A DNA stretch of 64,000 nucleotides from Gammaproteobacteria bacterium (GCA_030147635.1 JASBUZ010000053.1:1-64000), one strand, 5' to 3'; positions 17,395 through 29,707 are shown, counted from the first letter of the stretch. Program-made: numbers and translations. Notes: generated from the sequence alone by a model not told the origin.

Positions 17395-18339
17395 TTACGC
17401 GGTTTCTTTTTCTTCTACTCGAAGGTGCGTAAATGTTTGCTCAATGCCATATTGCTTATAATACTCAATGGCAGCTTTCACACCTACTTCAAGCGGTGTG
17501 TTAACAGACCAATCAAAGTCCTGTGCTGTTCTAGATGGGTCAAGCAAAATGCTGTACACATCATCTGGGTTACGTGGTCGTACTTCTACTTCGTTTTCTA
17601 AAGTCATATCCAATGCCTTCAAGGTTGCATCAAATAATTCTTTAATAGATACGTCCCCACCAGAAGAAATGTGATAGTAACCTTGCCCTGTTCCCATCAC
17701 TGCTTTCTCAACACAGTCAACCAAGTCTTGAATGTAAACAAAGTCACGACGTGTATCCATGACAAAGCAAGGTTTTTCAGCAGTTAAACGATGGTAGAAG
17801 GTTGGCAAAGGACCACTGATATTACGTGGGCCATAAGCATTCGCCAAACGGAAAGACACAAAATCCAATCCTGAGAGCTCAATGTAGTGCTCAGCTGCTG
17901 TTTTACTGATGGCATAGCTGCTACCACGAGAGTTAATATGATGATTCAATGTAATGGGTTGCTCTTCTGGCTTTAAGCCATAGCAAAGCGCTGTTTGGAA
18001 ATAAACCATACGCTTACAGCCTGCCGCTTTAGTTGCTGCAACCACATTAATAGTGCCTAGTACGTTTGTTTTACAATCTTCAATCCAGTTATCTGGGTCT
18101 TTATAAGATGCAGCTGTATGCACAACAACATCAGGCTTAAACTCCTGAAACAAACGCATCATTGCATCTGTATCTGCAATCGTTTCCTCGACAAAGGTCA
18201 AATTCTCATGAGCAACTAAGTTATCTCGTCGGCCTGTCTCAAAGTTATCAATGGCAAGTACTGTATCCCCTTTAGCTAACAGTCTGTCGGTTAAATGTGA
18301 GCCAACAAAACCAGCTCCCCCTGTAATTAATACACGCAT
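17395..18339 (-). CDS. NAD-dependent epimerase/dehydratase (extended SDR), GalE/RmlB-like
   Basis: A 314-residue extended SDR: GGAGFVGSHLTDRLL, DNFETGRRDNL, VVHTAASYKDP, the Ser-like FQTALCYG, the catalytic SYAISKTAAEHY with Tyr and Lys four apart, then FRLANAYGPRN, RDFVYIQDLVD and a substrate domain ending RPRNPDDVYSILLD. This resembles UDP-glucose 4-epimerase or dTDP-glucose dehydratase relatives. It lies 22 bases after asnB and 93 before the second epimerase, inside the polysaccharide locus. The substrate cannot be set from sequence. Confidence 0.85.
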   Translation of the reverse strand: MRVLITGGAGFVGSHLTDRLLAKGDTVLAIDNFETGRRDNLVAHENLTFVEETIADTDAMMRLFQEFKPDVVVHTAASYKDPDNWIEDCKTNVLGTINVVAATKAAGCKRMVYFQTALCYGLKPEEQPITLNHHINSRGSSYAISKTAAEHYIELSGLDFVSFRLANAYGPRNISGPLPTFYHRLTAEKPCFVMDTRRDFVYIQDLVDCVEKAVMGTGQGYYHISSGGDVSIKELFDATLKALDMTLENEVEVRPRNPDDVYSILLDPSRTAQDFDWSVNTPLEVGVKAAIEYYKQYGIEQTFTHLRVEEKETA

Positions 18340-18361
18340 GTCTAAACTCTCCTATTCTCAA

Positions 18362-20296
18362 CTACGTTGTTTGGCTTACAGCCACTTGCTTTTTTAATAA
18401 AGCTTTATATTTTTGAGCTTGGTCATGGAACTGCTGCTGCCAAACTTCATGACACAAAAACCCCCACTGCTTACGGCTAAATTGCTCTGCTTTCTCAAAG
18501 TCAGCAACCACATGCTGGAAGTCAACAAAACCCTCTTTTCGTTTAACCCCAGAACTTATTGTGTCAAAAATAAACTCTTTTAGCTCGCCTTTCAGCCACT
18601 CAGTAAGCGGCACAGGAAAGCCCATTTTATCTTTTCTATCAAGCACTTGCTGTGGCAAAACTTGTGAGAAAGTCTGCTTTAACAGGTGTTTCATACGCCC
18701 ATCCGCAAACTTAACATTCGCAGGAATTGTCGCCATAAATTCAATCAAGGGATGGTAAAGGAATGGAACGCGCGCTTCAAGACCATGCGCCATACTCATT
18801 CTATCCTCAACGTGCAAAAGACCAGGCAGAAGACATTTAAAATCAAAATGAGTCATGCTGTCAAAATAAGATTCCGCTCGTTGAAATTTAGCCATATTAA
18901 ACACATCAGAAAACTTATTGTATACATACTCACGCTCACCAGGGCTAAGATATACTTCTTTCTCTAAGTCCGGTGCACGATTCACCAAAGAAAAATAACG
19001 CTTCTCTAGTGACTCAAACAAACCCTGACTCCAAAAGCGCTTCAGCAGTGGCTTATAGGCTTTCAGTACTTCCAAATTTGGAATGATAGATTCAGCAGTC
19101 ACCACAAATTGGCCATTTTTATAATTACCTTCAATGGCTGCCTTAATACACTGCTCAAAATAGGCAATCACGTAACGCGCATAGCCACCAAAGATTTCAT
19201 CGCCACCTTGGCCACCTAACACTACTTTCACGTGCTTCGCTGCCATCTCTGAAACCATGTACTGAGGAAAAACCCCAGGACCTGCAACTGGAAAGTCAAG
19301 ATGGTACATCACGTTTTGCAGTGTACGCTCAAAGTCATTTGCCGTGATATCACAAACATGAAGCAAAGAACCTGACTGCTCTGCTACGTGTCGTGCATAA
19401 CCACTTTCATCGTACTGAGGCCCTTCTAAAAAACGACCATTAAAGAAAGGCAGTGGCATTTGTTTTTCTTTGGACGCAAGCAAACCAATTAAACTCGAAT
19501 CGACTCCTCCACTGACATAAGCGCCCACATTCACATCGGAACGCAAGTGGAGTGCTACCGAGTCAGCAACCAGCTCTTCTAGACGCTCTGAGAAATAAGA
19601 TTCCGAGCGCGAATAATCGATGTGATAATGCACATCCCAGTAACGCCAAGTTTTTGTGCCCGTTGGTGTAATCACCATAGCATGAGCAGGTTCTAGCTGC
19701 TTGATATGCTCGAATAAGGTTTGCTCCCCCATGGGGTACTGAAAGGTCACATACTCAACAAATGCTTGACGATTGGTTTCCAGCTCAGGCAAAAATGGCA
19801 ACAGTGCCTTACTCTCTGAAGCAAAATAAAAAACTTCATCTTGCCAGGTGTAGTAGAATGGTTTAATGCCAAAGTGATCTCGCGCACAAAAGAGCTTCTC
19901 TCCATCCCAAAGCACGAAAGCAAACATGCCTTTGAAGTGCTTCACGCAATCCACACCATAGACACGATAAGCAGCCAAAATGACTTCAGTATCGGAGTCA
20001 GTCTGAAAAGACCAATGGGGAGCCAGCGTTTCTCTTAACTCGATATAGTTATAAATCTCACCATTGAAGACAATCACATCACCAGTTACAGACTGCATCG
20101 GCTGATCTGCTTCTGGAGATAAATCCAAGATACTTAGTCTTCGATGAGCAAACCCTACTGTTTGCTGTTTATTTTTCCAAAATCCATGTGCATCAGGACC
20201 ACGATGCGCAATAAGCTCGCCCATGACAGCGAGCTTATTATCAAGACCTTGTATGTTCCGTTTTTTTCTATCAAAAATTCCCGCAATTCCACACAT
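18362..20296 (-). CDS. asnB: Glutamine-hydrolysing asparagine synthetase
   Basis: A 644-residue AsnB-type enzyme. Cys2 (MCGIAGIF) is the glutaminase nucleophile. RGPDAHGF, VFNGEIYNY and SDTEVILAAY belong to the N-terminal Ntn domain, and the ATP-pyrophosphatase loop SGGVDSS (in AYVSGGVDSSLIG) to the synthetase domain. GLEARVPFL is also present. Members of this family inside O-antigen loci often amidate uronic acids or other carboxylates of the glycan (WbpS-like) rather than making free asparagine. The place between purA and sugar epimerases makes such a role plausible for the uronic acid made here. Confidence 0.88.
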   Translation of the reverse strand: MCGIAGIFDRKKRNIQGLDNKLAVMGELIAHRGPDAHGFWKNKQQTVGFAHRRLSILDLSPEADQPMQSVTGDVIVFNGEIYNYIELRETLAPHWSFQTDSDTEVILAAYRVYGVDCVKHFKGMFAFVLWDGEKLFCARDHFGIKPFYYTWQDEVFYFASESKALLPFLPELETNRQAFVEYVTFQYPMGEQTLFEHIKQLEPAHAMVITPTGTKTWRYWDVHYHIDYSRSESYFSERLEELVADSVALHLRSDVNVGAYVSGGVDSSLIGLLASKEKQMPLPFFNGRFLEGPQYDESGYARHVAEQSGSLLHVCDITANDFERTLQNVMYHLDFPVAGPGVFPQYMVSEMAAKHVKVVLGGQGGDEIFGGYARYVIAYFEQCIKAAIEGNYKNGQFVVTAESIIPNLEVLKAYKPLLKRFWSQGLFESLEKRYFSLVNRAPDLEKEVYLSPGEREYVYNKFSDVFNMAKFQRAESYFDSMTHFDFKCLLPGLLHVEDRMSMAHGLEARVPFLYHPLIEFMATIPANVKFADGRMKHLLKQTFSQVLPQQVLDRKDKMGFPVPLTEWLKGELKEFIFDTISSGVKRKEGFVDFQHVVADFEKAEQFSRKQWGFLCHEVWQQQFHDQAQKYKALLKKQVAVSQTT

Positions 20297-20319
20297 ACTG
20301 AATCAAAATCCATTATTAT

Positions 20320-22551
<2,232 letters not shown>

Positions 22552-22555
<4 letters not shown>

Positions 22556-23730
22556 CTGTCAGCCCTCCCAAAACGCTCTGCCGGTCTTGTGGTTTGTCGA
22601 CCATCCAATACCCCAACACCTGTAGCTCCTTGCTTCGGTGGCGTTGGTGCGCGCTGATTGAGTACCACCGACTCCTCAACGTTGACAGGCTTATTTGCCC
22701 CACCCAACTTATCCAGTGGTAAATACAACAAATTTCCAGCCTTGCCATCGACTACAATCGTACTACTTCGACCAAGCACCTGCTGCATAACATCCAAATA
22801 CATCCGCTCACTGGTCACAAAAGGAGCTCGGGCATACTCAGGCAGTAATGCTAAAAATTCAGCAACCTCCCCTCGTGCGCGCAGAACAACCTGCTCCGCA
22901 CTTGCTTTGGCTGCCGCAATCACACGCTTCGCTTGACCTTCCGCAATAGGCACAACACGCGCTGCATAGGCACGTGCTTGCTCTTTAAATCGCTTCTCAT
23001 CTTCTTGCGCTTTAATCGCATCATCGAATGCATCCTGTACATTTTCAGGCGCACGCGCTGGCTGTGGCGAAACATTTACGACTTTAATCCCAGTTTTATA
23101 GCTATCCAAAAGTTCTATCAGTGATTCTTGGACACTAGCACCCCAAAGCTCACGACCCTCAGTAATAATTTCATCCAGTCGAGTCGTCCCAATCACCTGC
23201 CTCAACGCACTAGAAGTCGCTTGCTGCAAACTCTCTATAGGATCTGCCACGCTAAACAAATAGTCTTCTAAATCACCAATGCGATACTGAACCACCAGTG
23301 CAACAGACACCAAATTTTCATCACGTGTCAACATTTGGGCCGAGTATGAATAATCGGATACCCTGTCGACATTCATAAGCACTCTTGACTCAATCAGTCG
23401 AGGAATCCAGTGTGGGCCAGCCCCAACTGTTTTAACATATTTTCCAAAGCGAAGGATAACTGCCTGCTCTGCAGGATCAACGATAAAAATACCTGACAGC
23501 GCCCATAAAACAAGTGCAGCAATACCCAAAAAAATCGCTACAAAAGGGCCGCCTTCATCAGAAGATGCGCCAGATGCATTTGGAGATTTGGATTGACCAT
23601 CGAGTTTACCATTGCCTGAAAACATTTTCTTGATTTGGCGCTTCAAGCGCTTCAAAGCTTCGTCTAAATCAGGTGGCTCGTCTTTTGAACCCCACGGCGT
23701 TTTGTCCTTATCAGGTCCATCCCATCCCAT
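22552..23730 (-). CDS. hflK: HflK, SPFH-domain partner of HflC
   Basis: About 392 residues. It has a charged Gly/Asp-rich cytoplasmic head (MGWDGPDKDKTPWGS), one membrane segment (FVAIFLGIAALVLWALSGIF), then the SPFH domain beginning VDPAEQAVILRFGKYV and a coiled-coil tail. The ATG at 23730 is chosen because it follows GGGAG by six bases and gives the typical HflK start; an ATG eight codons earlier is less likely. The usual upstream genes hfq and hflX are absent; instead a very large unknown gene lies upstream. Confidence 0.93.
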
Positions 23731-23800
23731 AAACCACTCCCCCAATATTTCCACAAGAAAAGTAGGATTTTAGGGGGGTTCGAGAAGAGACGCAAGTCCA

Positions 23801-26800
23801 TTAAGCAGCTGGGGCAAAACCAAGCTTCTCACAAGCCGATTCTGCCGTATAATTTCTATCAGTAGACGGCGCACTCTTACGGAACAGACCAACATCAATA
23901 AGTGAGCTTTTTGAGTAACTTGTATATGGATTTGCTGCACGTACTAACGCTCTGTGCTCCGCATGACCAGGCATAGCATAAAGCCCAACCAAAGAGAGCA
24001 ACCAAAGCACACCGCGTTTGAATGCCTGAAACGTAAAGCAATTATCAATGGCACCGCAAGCTAACATCTCAGTGCCAAATTTTGGATCAGCGATAACCTT
24101 CTTCATCGCATGAATACGTGTTTCAGGCGATTGATTGGTATCCTCTGCGATATCACGTAATTTTTTCACCCACTCGCGTTTTTTAGCAAATGAAATCATG
24201 TCTTCAAATAACTTACGTCGACTGACTTGCCGCTCATCAAGTTTAGAATGCAAATAATGCTCAAGTGCTTTCACTTGCTTCAACATGGCATCCAACTGAC
24301 GATAATCCTCTGCATACAACTCATCAAAAATTTGCAACTCAGAAACGGTTAGGTCTGTAGCATGCACCATACTGTCTACGGCAAATCGTCCTGCTGTTCC
24401 ATACGAGCAAAGCTGAACACAACTTAAGAGCCATAAAACCGAGCGAATCAGCCCTGAGAATGAAAGCCAGTTGCTGTAGGTATTCATATCTTTTTGAAAT
24501 ACAGGATCATCGAGTACTGCCTGCAGGGCTTGAATACGCACACTTGGCATACGGTTGTTGTCATCAACAAGCCGACGCAGTTTCTTCACCCACTGCAGCT
24601 TTTTACCATGAGTTTCTCTATCTTCAAATAACGAGAATAAAAATCCATGCTTTTCGCGATAAGTCGGCTTCAAATAAGACTCAAGCTCCGCAATAGACTT
24701 TTGCATGGCATCCAGACGACAAGACCCTTTTTCTTGCCCTCTATCATACAAACTTAAGTCGTTGATTTTCTCTTTGTACATGACATCAAACACACGATCC
24801 TCAAAACCGCCAGTGCCAAACGTGCGTCTTTGAACAACAGGGCGAAGCTGCTCTCGAAGCGCCTTAAGGTACAACTTATTGGCATACTTAAGCTCAAACT
24901 TTTCACTCTTTTGAATACGCATGAGCTCTAAATCAAGCGCTCTATCGACTGCTTCTTCACGTGCCATTGCTTTGCGCTTAGCAATCAAACTCTCATGGTT
25001 CAGTCGCTTATCAAAAAAGGCTGAGTGCGAGCTACCATGAGGCATACGTGCTGCTCGTGCCTGATACGACGCTTCATTCACTCGCACTTCAAAATAGGTT
25101 TCGGAAGGCACACTGAGTGGGTCTAAAAAGGCCTTAACATAGCTATCTATTTTGGCTTCAAGGGGGAGCGACAAAGTCCCGGGTAGCAATTGTAATTCTC
25201 GCTCGGCATCATCCGCCATACACAAAAGCTGGTGAAAAGCAGATGAATTCAATCCCTTAAGTCCATGGTCAATCATGCCATGATATGCAGCATGAGAAAA
25301 ATTATTGATAGCGCGAACAGCCTGTTTATCGATAGTGTCTTCATTTCTCATACGCTTCCACAACAAGCGCCCAGCGTCATAAGCAAGTAACGGATAACGA
25401 ACAAACCACCAGCTGGCATTGGCATGGTCTGCAAGACGTCCAACTTCACCCGAAAATGTACGTGCTTTTCTCTCAGCTGATTTTTTACCAGATTCTGGAA
25501 TTTCAGGCTGCCCTTTGGCTAAGGCTTTAAAGTGTGCAGGTGCTGTCAGTGCAGCATGCATGGTAGAATAAGCCCAGTCAGCAAGACTCGACGTATCCTT
25601 GGGCGCTTGATAGTGCTTACTTTGCACTGTGTAAGCTTCTTCAAATTTTGTTTTACCACTCTCATAAGCCGAATAAGCCGCCATCGCAAAAGGCTCAAAA
25701 GTTGTCCAAACCTTTGTAAATGAGTCAATAACTCCGAGCGTATTGATAACGTAAGGTAACTTATACACCCAAAAGTTAGTAACAGGCTCTCTAGCACTTG
25801 CTCCTGTGAGCGTTTGTAAACTTTGCAGTGCACCTTTCAACTCCTGCAACGTACCTGCAACATGCGCCAAACTCAGCTCTGAATCTTGCTTACCCTCTGG
25901 GTCAATCACAATGTTCCTGCATGCTTCATCTAGTAATTTCTCGGCCTTTTTAACTACGGCATCTTGACTTACATCTGGTGTACCATCCGCTGCTACCCCT
26001 TCTGCATTATCCCAAAGCAAATATTTGTCTACGCGTCGTTGAGGCGCTGGCTTTAATTCTTCTAGTGTGCAATTTGGCAGACCATCCAGCTCACACTGCT
26101 GCTTTTCTGCATCCGTTAATACAGTTTTTAAAGGTTCGCGTAGACTTGGAGCTTGTCGAAAAATAGATTTTTCAATTAAATCTTTATTGAGCTGAAGTGC
26201 AAGCGCCTTACTCTTCGCAACACGCTCAAGTCTCACTTTAATCGCCGCAACTTCTGAACCATCACCAATCGGATACATATAAGTTGAAATCACAGGATAA
26301 TTTGACGCACTGATTACAGCGTCCAAACGCTGAAGCACTTTGTTGCTGAACCCTGCATCAACTGCTTCAATATGAGGCTGCAGCGCTTTAAACATGCTAA
26401 TCATTTGCGCTTTTTCTGCATCAGTCGGGTTTGACTTGGTCAAGCACTCAAGTGCCGGCTTCAACACAGCTTCTACATGATAAAGCTCTTGCATGTACTG
26501 CAAACGACGCACTTTGGCGAGTGCTAAGCGTTTTTTAGTGAATGCCTCACTTTGCAGTGGCCCCAAACTGTCGAGCCCTGCAAAACGATTTTCTTCAACC
26601 CAAGCTTTGTATTGCTTATCTAACTCGGCAATAAATGGTCCTGAAACTTTCTCAGTCTCAGACAAACTTGCTTCTTCAGTTTTATCTACAAACCCTGTAA
26701 GCTCTGCTAAGCATTTGTCTCTGACTATCACGACTATCTCACGAATCGCCTGCTGAGAGGCTGAATTCAAATTCGTCGCTCTTTTGCCCATATCATTAAC

Positions 26801-27934
26801 AAGACTCGACGCATACCAAGCAATAGAGGCGTAATGCACCATATCAAGGGGCAACAACCAACCATTACCACTCACGCGTCCAAATGCTCTTTTCAGTTTC
26901 TCGGCTGTATAATTGAGTTCGTCTAGACGCCGCTTCTCCTCACTCGGTCGCTGTCTGATTTCATCTGTGACCAATTCTTCAAACTTATCAAACAACTCAG
27001 ACTTACCATCATGCCCGACAACCCAAGACTTCAGCTTGGCAAGAATCTGACTAGAATCAGAAAACGTCTCTTGCATATCTTTCGTTTTTTCATTGGCAGA
27101 CTCACCAAAAACGGCCGCTAATTGCAGCAGCAATGAAAAATCCGCCCCACCGGTTTCATTTGATCTCAGTTGGTCGAGTAAAACTCCCAAGAAATAAGCA
27201 ATTTTAGTATCAAAACCTGACGATTTACTGATAAACCTCTTAATATATCCAAACGGTTCTGTCAGCTTGGCAGAATCTATATATTGACTCACCCAAGCAA
27301 ACTCAGGTCCAAATGCGCTTAAAAACTCAGGCTCAATATGCGTAAATAAATCACAGGCAGCATGAATGTGATGTACAATTTTGTATATGCCATAAGGTAA
27401 ATTTAAGCCATCATAAGAACGTCCCAACATACCTCGTGTATGCCTAATTGTATCAGCAGATTCAGCACCAAGAAGCCAGGCAAGCGTGCCAAGCACACTG
27501 GTTCGCTCCTCGGCCTCAATGGCTTTAAGGCCAAGCTCAAGGTGATACAAGCCATTAATCAGTTTCTTAATTTGCAGAACTTGAAAGGAATCAATTTTCT
27601 TTTCGGTAAATGGCTGACTCGTTTGATTCATTTCTCCAAGCTCTTGAAGAAACGCTTCATTCCAACGATGTGCTTCTAGCTTTTCAGAAGCTGCTCTCGC
27701 AACCTGTCTAATTGTTTGAACTAACTCCTGGTCTTTAGTCAAAGGCCCAATCAGTGGTGAACTCGCCTCACGAGCTTCTTTTGCTTTTTTAGCGTGCAGG
27801 AACGTGTCTGTTGGCGCTTTTGCTAAAATACCATCTTGCAGTGCCTCTCGAAGCTCACGTACGGTCACAGAGAGTTCAACACCTTTTGTGTTCAAAAGAC
27901 CGAGAAAATCAACTACTCCAGTAATACCCGACAT
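23801..27934 (-). CDS. Very large protein of unknown function with duplicated C-terminal module
   Basis: About 1377 residues, mostly charged alpha-helix; no family recognised. There is no signal peptide. Two copies of a ~105-residue module lie near the end, at about 1070-1178 and 1211-1321. Each has LDAM, a FED segment, WVKKLR, a P-x-x-RI-xA pair, a D-P-x-F stretch and a closing hydrophobic VLWLLS-xVxL. The ATG at 27934 follows AGG at 8 bases. The gene sits 15 bases after trmB, in the position before hflK where other bacteria have hfq/hflX. Size, helical nature and a repeated tail ending in a hydrophobic hairpin-like stretch resemble large secreted effectors of intracellular bacteria, but this is inference only. 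Confidence 0.75.
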   Translation of the reverse strand: MSGITGVVDFLGLLNTKGVELSVTVRELREALQDGILAKAPTDTFLHAKKAKEAREASSPLIGPLTKDQELVQTIRQVARAASEKLEAHRWNEAFLQELGEMNQTSQPFTEKKIDSFQVLQIKKLINGLYHLELGLKAIEAEERTSVLGTLAWLLGAESADTIRHTRGMLGRSYDGLNLPYGIYKIVHHIHAACDLFTHIEPEFLSAFGPEFAWVSQYIDSAKLTEPFGYIKRFISKSSGFDTKIAYFLGVLLDQLRSNETGGADFSLLLQLAAVFGESANEKTKDMQETFSDSSQILAKLKSWVVGHDGKSELFDKFEELVTDEIRQRPSEEKRRLDELNYTAEKLKRAFGRVSGNGWLLPLDMVHYASIAWYASSLVNDMGKRATNLNSASQQAIREIVVIVRDKCLAELTGFVDKTEEASLSETEKVSGPFIAELDKQYKAWVEENRFAGLDSLGPLQSEAFTKKRLALAKVRRLQYMQELYHVEAVLKPALECLTKSNPTDAEKAQMISMFKALQPHIEAVDAGFSNKVLQRLDAVISASNYPVISTYMYPIGDGSEVAAIKVRLERVAKSKALALQLNKDLIEKSIFRQAPSLREPLKTVLTDAEKQQCELDGLPNCTLEELKPAPQRRVDKYLLWDNAEGVAADGTPDVSQDAVVKKAEKLLDEACRNIVIDPEGKQDSELSLAHVAGTLQELKGALQSLQTLTGASAREPVTNFWVYKLPYVINTLGVIDSFTKVWTTFEPFAMAAYSAYESGKTKFEEAYTVQSKHYQAPKDTSSLADWAYSTMHAALTAPAHFKALAKGQPEIPESGKKSAERKARTFSGEVGRLADHANASWWFVRYPLLAYDAGRLLWKRMRNEDTIDKQAVRAINNFSHAAYHGMIDHGLKGLNSSAFHQLLCMADDAERELQLLPGTLSLPLEAKIDSYVKAFLDPLSVPSETYFEVRVNEASYQARAARMPHGSSHSAFFDKRLNHESLIAKRKAMAREEAVDRALDLELMRIQKSEKFELKYANKLYLKALREQLRPVVQRRTFGTGGFEDRVFDVMYKEKINDLSLYDRGQEKGSCRLDAMQKSIAELESYLKPTYREKHGFLFSLFEDRETHGKKLQWVKKLRRLVDDNNRMPSVRIQALQAVLDDPVFQKDMNTYSNWLSFSGLIRSVLWLLSCVQLCSYGTAGRFAVDSMVHATDLTVSELQIFDELYAEDYRQLDAMLKQVKALEHYLHSKLDERQVSRRKLFEDMISFAKKREWVKKLRDIAEDTNQSPETRIHAMKKVIADPKFGTEMLACGAIDNCFTFQAFKRGVLWLLSLVGLYAMPGHAEHRALVRAANPYTSYSKSSLIDVGLFRKSAPSTDRNYTAESACEKLGFAPAA

Positions 27935-27949
27935 AAGCCACACCTACAA

Positions 27950-28624
27950 CTATTTTACTCGCGTAAATACCAAGTCCCACGTGCCATGACCTAACCGTTG
28001 CCCTCGAGCTTCAAACTTAGTCATAGGTCTTGACGCTGGCCGTTCGCAAAATCCTCCTGAATTTGACTCATTAGAAAGCAAAGCTTCTTGTTCTAGCACC
28101 ATCAACATATGGTGCGCATAATCTTCCCAATCTGTTGCACAATGTAAAAATCCATCCTGGGCTAAAGCGCCAGTTAAAGTGCTTACAAAATCCGTTTGAA
28201 TTAAGCGGCGCTTGTGATGACGTGCTTTAGGCCATGGATCTGGGAAAAATACTTGAATCCCAGCGAGCACACCCGGTGCTATACATGTCTTAAACACTTG
28301 AACCGCATCATACGGCGCAACACGCACATTGCTAAGCCCTAACTCATGTACATCCGCGACTAAACTTCCAATTCCTGCGCGATGTACCTCAATCCCTATA
28401 AAGTTCACCTCAGGTCTTTCTTCAGCCATTTGTACAAGTGATTGCCCCATACCAAAGCCAATTTCAACAATGGTTTTGGCCTCTCGCTCAAATATCTCTT
28501 TAAAATCCCATGGTTCTTCTTGCATCGCTAGCTTATAATTCGGTAACAATTCGTCCAATCCTCGTGACTGGCGAGGGCTTAAACGACCTGCCCGTAAAGT
28601 AAAACTCTTAATGCCTCGATGCAT
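27950..28624 (-). CDS. trmB: tRNA (guanine-N7-)-methyltransferase
   Basis: A 224-residue class I SAM methyltransferase that makes m7G46 in tRNA. The SAM-binding loop is VEIGFGMGQSLV (about 52-63) with the acidic GIEVH after the second strand. The family motif FFPDPWPKARHHKRR and the terminal TKFEARGQRLGHGTWDLVF are clear. It has the normal length and the ATG at 28624. It is divergent from rpmB and followed at 15 bases by the very large unknown gene. Confidence 0.95.
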   Translation of the reverse strand: MHRGIKSFTLRAGRLSPRQSRGLDELLPNYKLAMQEEPWDFKEIFEREAKTIVEIGFGMGQSLVQMAEERPEVNFIGIEVHRAGIGSLVADVHELGLSNVRVAPYDAVQVFKTCIAPGVLAGIQVFFPDPWPKARHHKRRLIQTDFVSTLTGALAQDGFLHCATDWEDYAHHMLMVLEQEALLSNESNSGGFCERPASRPMTKFEARGQRLGHGTWDLVFTRVK

Positions 28625-28717
28625 GTTCCAACCTATTCAAATGAACAAAAAATAAACAAATTTAATCCATTATAACCATTTTAACCTCCCATGTCACCTC
28701 CTTTTTACATTTTTTTA

Positions 28718-28746
28718 TTGCAACTTAAACCTTAATTTGGTATAAA
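28718..28746 (+). promoter_or_regulatory. Sigma70-type promoter of rpmB-rpmG
   Basis: -35 TTGCAA (28718-28723) and -10 TATAAA (28741-28746) are separated by exactly 17 bases, 41 bases before the rpmB start. This is one of the best promoter matches in the window, as expected for ribosomal genes. Confidence 0.75.
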
Positions 28747-28787
28747 ACGCGACTCACATTTTGAATTAAACATTGCGGAGCAATAGC

Positions 28788-29024
28788 ATGTCACGAGTAT
28801 GCCAAATTACAGGCAAGCGACCCACCACCGGAAATCGGGTTTCCCATGCCAATAATAAAACAAAACGACGGTTCCTCCCGAACATCCAAAGCCATAGAGT
28901 TTGGGTCGAAGAAGAAGCTCGTTTCGTTACCTTAAAAATCAGCACGAAAGGTCTTCGTATTCTCGATAAGATCGGTATCCAAGCTGTACTTAAGAAACTT
29001 CGCGCAAGAGGCGAAAAAATTTAA
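28788..29024 (+). CDS. rpmB: 50S ribosomal protein L28
   Basis: A 78-residue L28: [20 protein letters not shown] at the start, [23 protein letters not shown] in the middle and LRARGEKI at the end, all typical. The ATG at 28788 follows GGAG by 8 bases and gives the standard MSRVC start; an in-frame codon at 28773 is discarded. It is followed by rpmG, as in most gammaproteobacteria. No Cys pair for zinc is seen. Confidence 0.98.
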   Translation: MSRVCQITGKRPTTGNRVSHANNKTKRRFLPNIQSHRVWVEEEARFVTLKISTKGLRILDKIGIQAVLKKLRARGEKI

Positions 29025-29048
29025 CCTGTATTTTGAAGAGGAATACCC

Positions 29049-29213
29049 ATGGCTGCAGTTACAGTTAAAGTGAAAATGGAATCAACCGCGGGAACAGGTT
29101 ACTACAAAACCACCACAAAAAACCCGCGTAACCATCCTGAAAAAATGGAACTCATGATGTACGATCCTGTTGTACGTAAGCACGTTCTATTTAAAGAGAA
29201 GAAAGTAAAGTAA
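29049..29213 (+). CDS. rpmG: 50S ribosomal protein L33
   Basis: A 54-residue protein read directly from the sequence: it begins [20 protein letters not shown], continues with [20 protein letters not shown] and ends [14 protein letters not shown]. This is the L33 pattern (TGYYKTT-KN and KKYDP-like YDP). It lacks the CxxC pairs of zinc-binding L33, so it is the zinc-free form. It starts 24 bases after rpmB behind a GAGG-type site and ends at a strong terminator. The small basic protein lies in the 50S subunit near the E site. Confidence 0.97.
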   Translation: MAAVTVKVKMESTAGTGYYKTTTKNPRNHPEKMELMMYDPVVRKHVLFKEKKVK

Positions 29214-29226
29214 GCTTCTCACCAAT

Positions 29227-29256
29227 AAAAAAACCCGCACTCAGGCGGGTTTTTTT
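29227..29256. terminator. Bidirectional intrinsic terminator between rpmG and hpf
   Basis: The A-run plus CCCGC (29227-29238) pairs with GCGGG plus T-run (29245-29256), with a 6-base loop. It has a T-run on the plus strand after rpmG and, mirrored, on the minus strand after hpf, so it can end both transcripts. Confidence 0.88.
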
Positions 29257-29271
29257 ATAACCACACCCTAA

Positions 29272-29565
29272 TTAGTCACGGTGTGAGTCCATTTTCTCTT
29301 TGTACTTAATCAACTGTCTATCGAGCTTGTCGACTAACTCATCCACCGCGGTATACATGTTTTCAGCTGTTGCACTGGCACAAATATCACCCTTTGGCAC
29401 CAATACACTAGCATCTACAATGTGACTCAATTTCTCTACATTAAAAGTCACATGAATAGACGTGATTCTGTCAAAGTGTCGTGATAATTTGCCAAGTTTT
29501 TCTTCTGTGAAGTTTTTTAAGGCGTCTGTTATTTCTACTTGATGTCCTGTGAAATGAATTTGCAT
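29272..29565 (-). CDS. hpf: Short ribosome hibernation promoting factor
   Basis: A 97-residue HPF/YfiA-family protein: MQIHFTGHQVEITDALKNF, KLSRHFDRITSIHVTF and ENMYTAVDELVDKLDRQLIKYK. It has the short form, without the dimerising C-terminal domain of long HPF. It binds the 30S decoding region and promotes 100S dimers with RMF-type partners in stationary phase. In many gammaproteobacteria hpf sits in an rpoN-hpf-ptsN-rapZ-ptsO cluster. Here only ptsO is near, divergently, which suggests a broken cluster. Confidence 0.94.
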   Translation of the reverse strand: MQIHFTGHQVEITDALKNFTEEKLGKLSRHFDRITSIHVTFNVEKLSHIVDASVLVPKGDICASATAENMYTAVDELVDKLDRQLIKYKEKMDSHRD

Positions 29566-29707
29566 TACAACTACTCCTTACTAGAATCCAGGCTCGTGTC
29601 AACAAAAAGCAAAGCCCTTATCTATAGTTTAATCCTTTTTCCTTGATTATCAATTCATTCCCCGAGGGCGTTTGCAGTATCAGACTCTACATGGTAGATT
29701 AGTGTTC

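Noticed and set aside
28625-28717. Possible RNA gene or riboswitch between trmB and rpmB
   Set aside because: AT-rich with no stable hairpin seen; only the rpmB promoter is supported.
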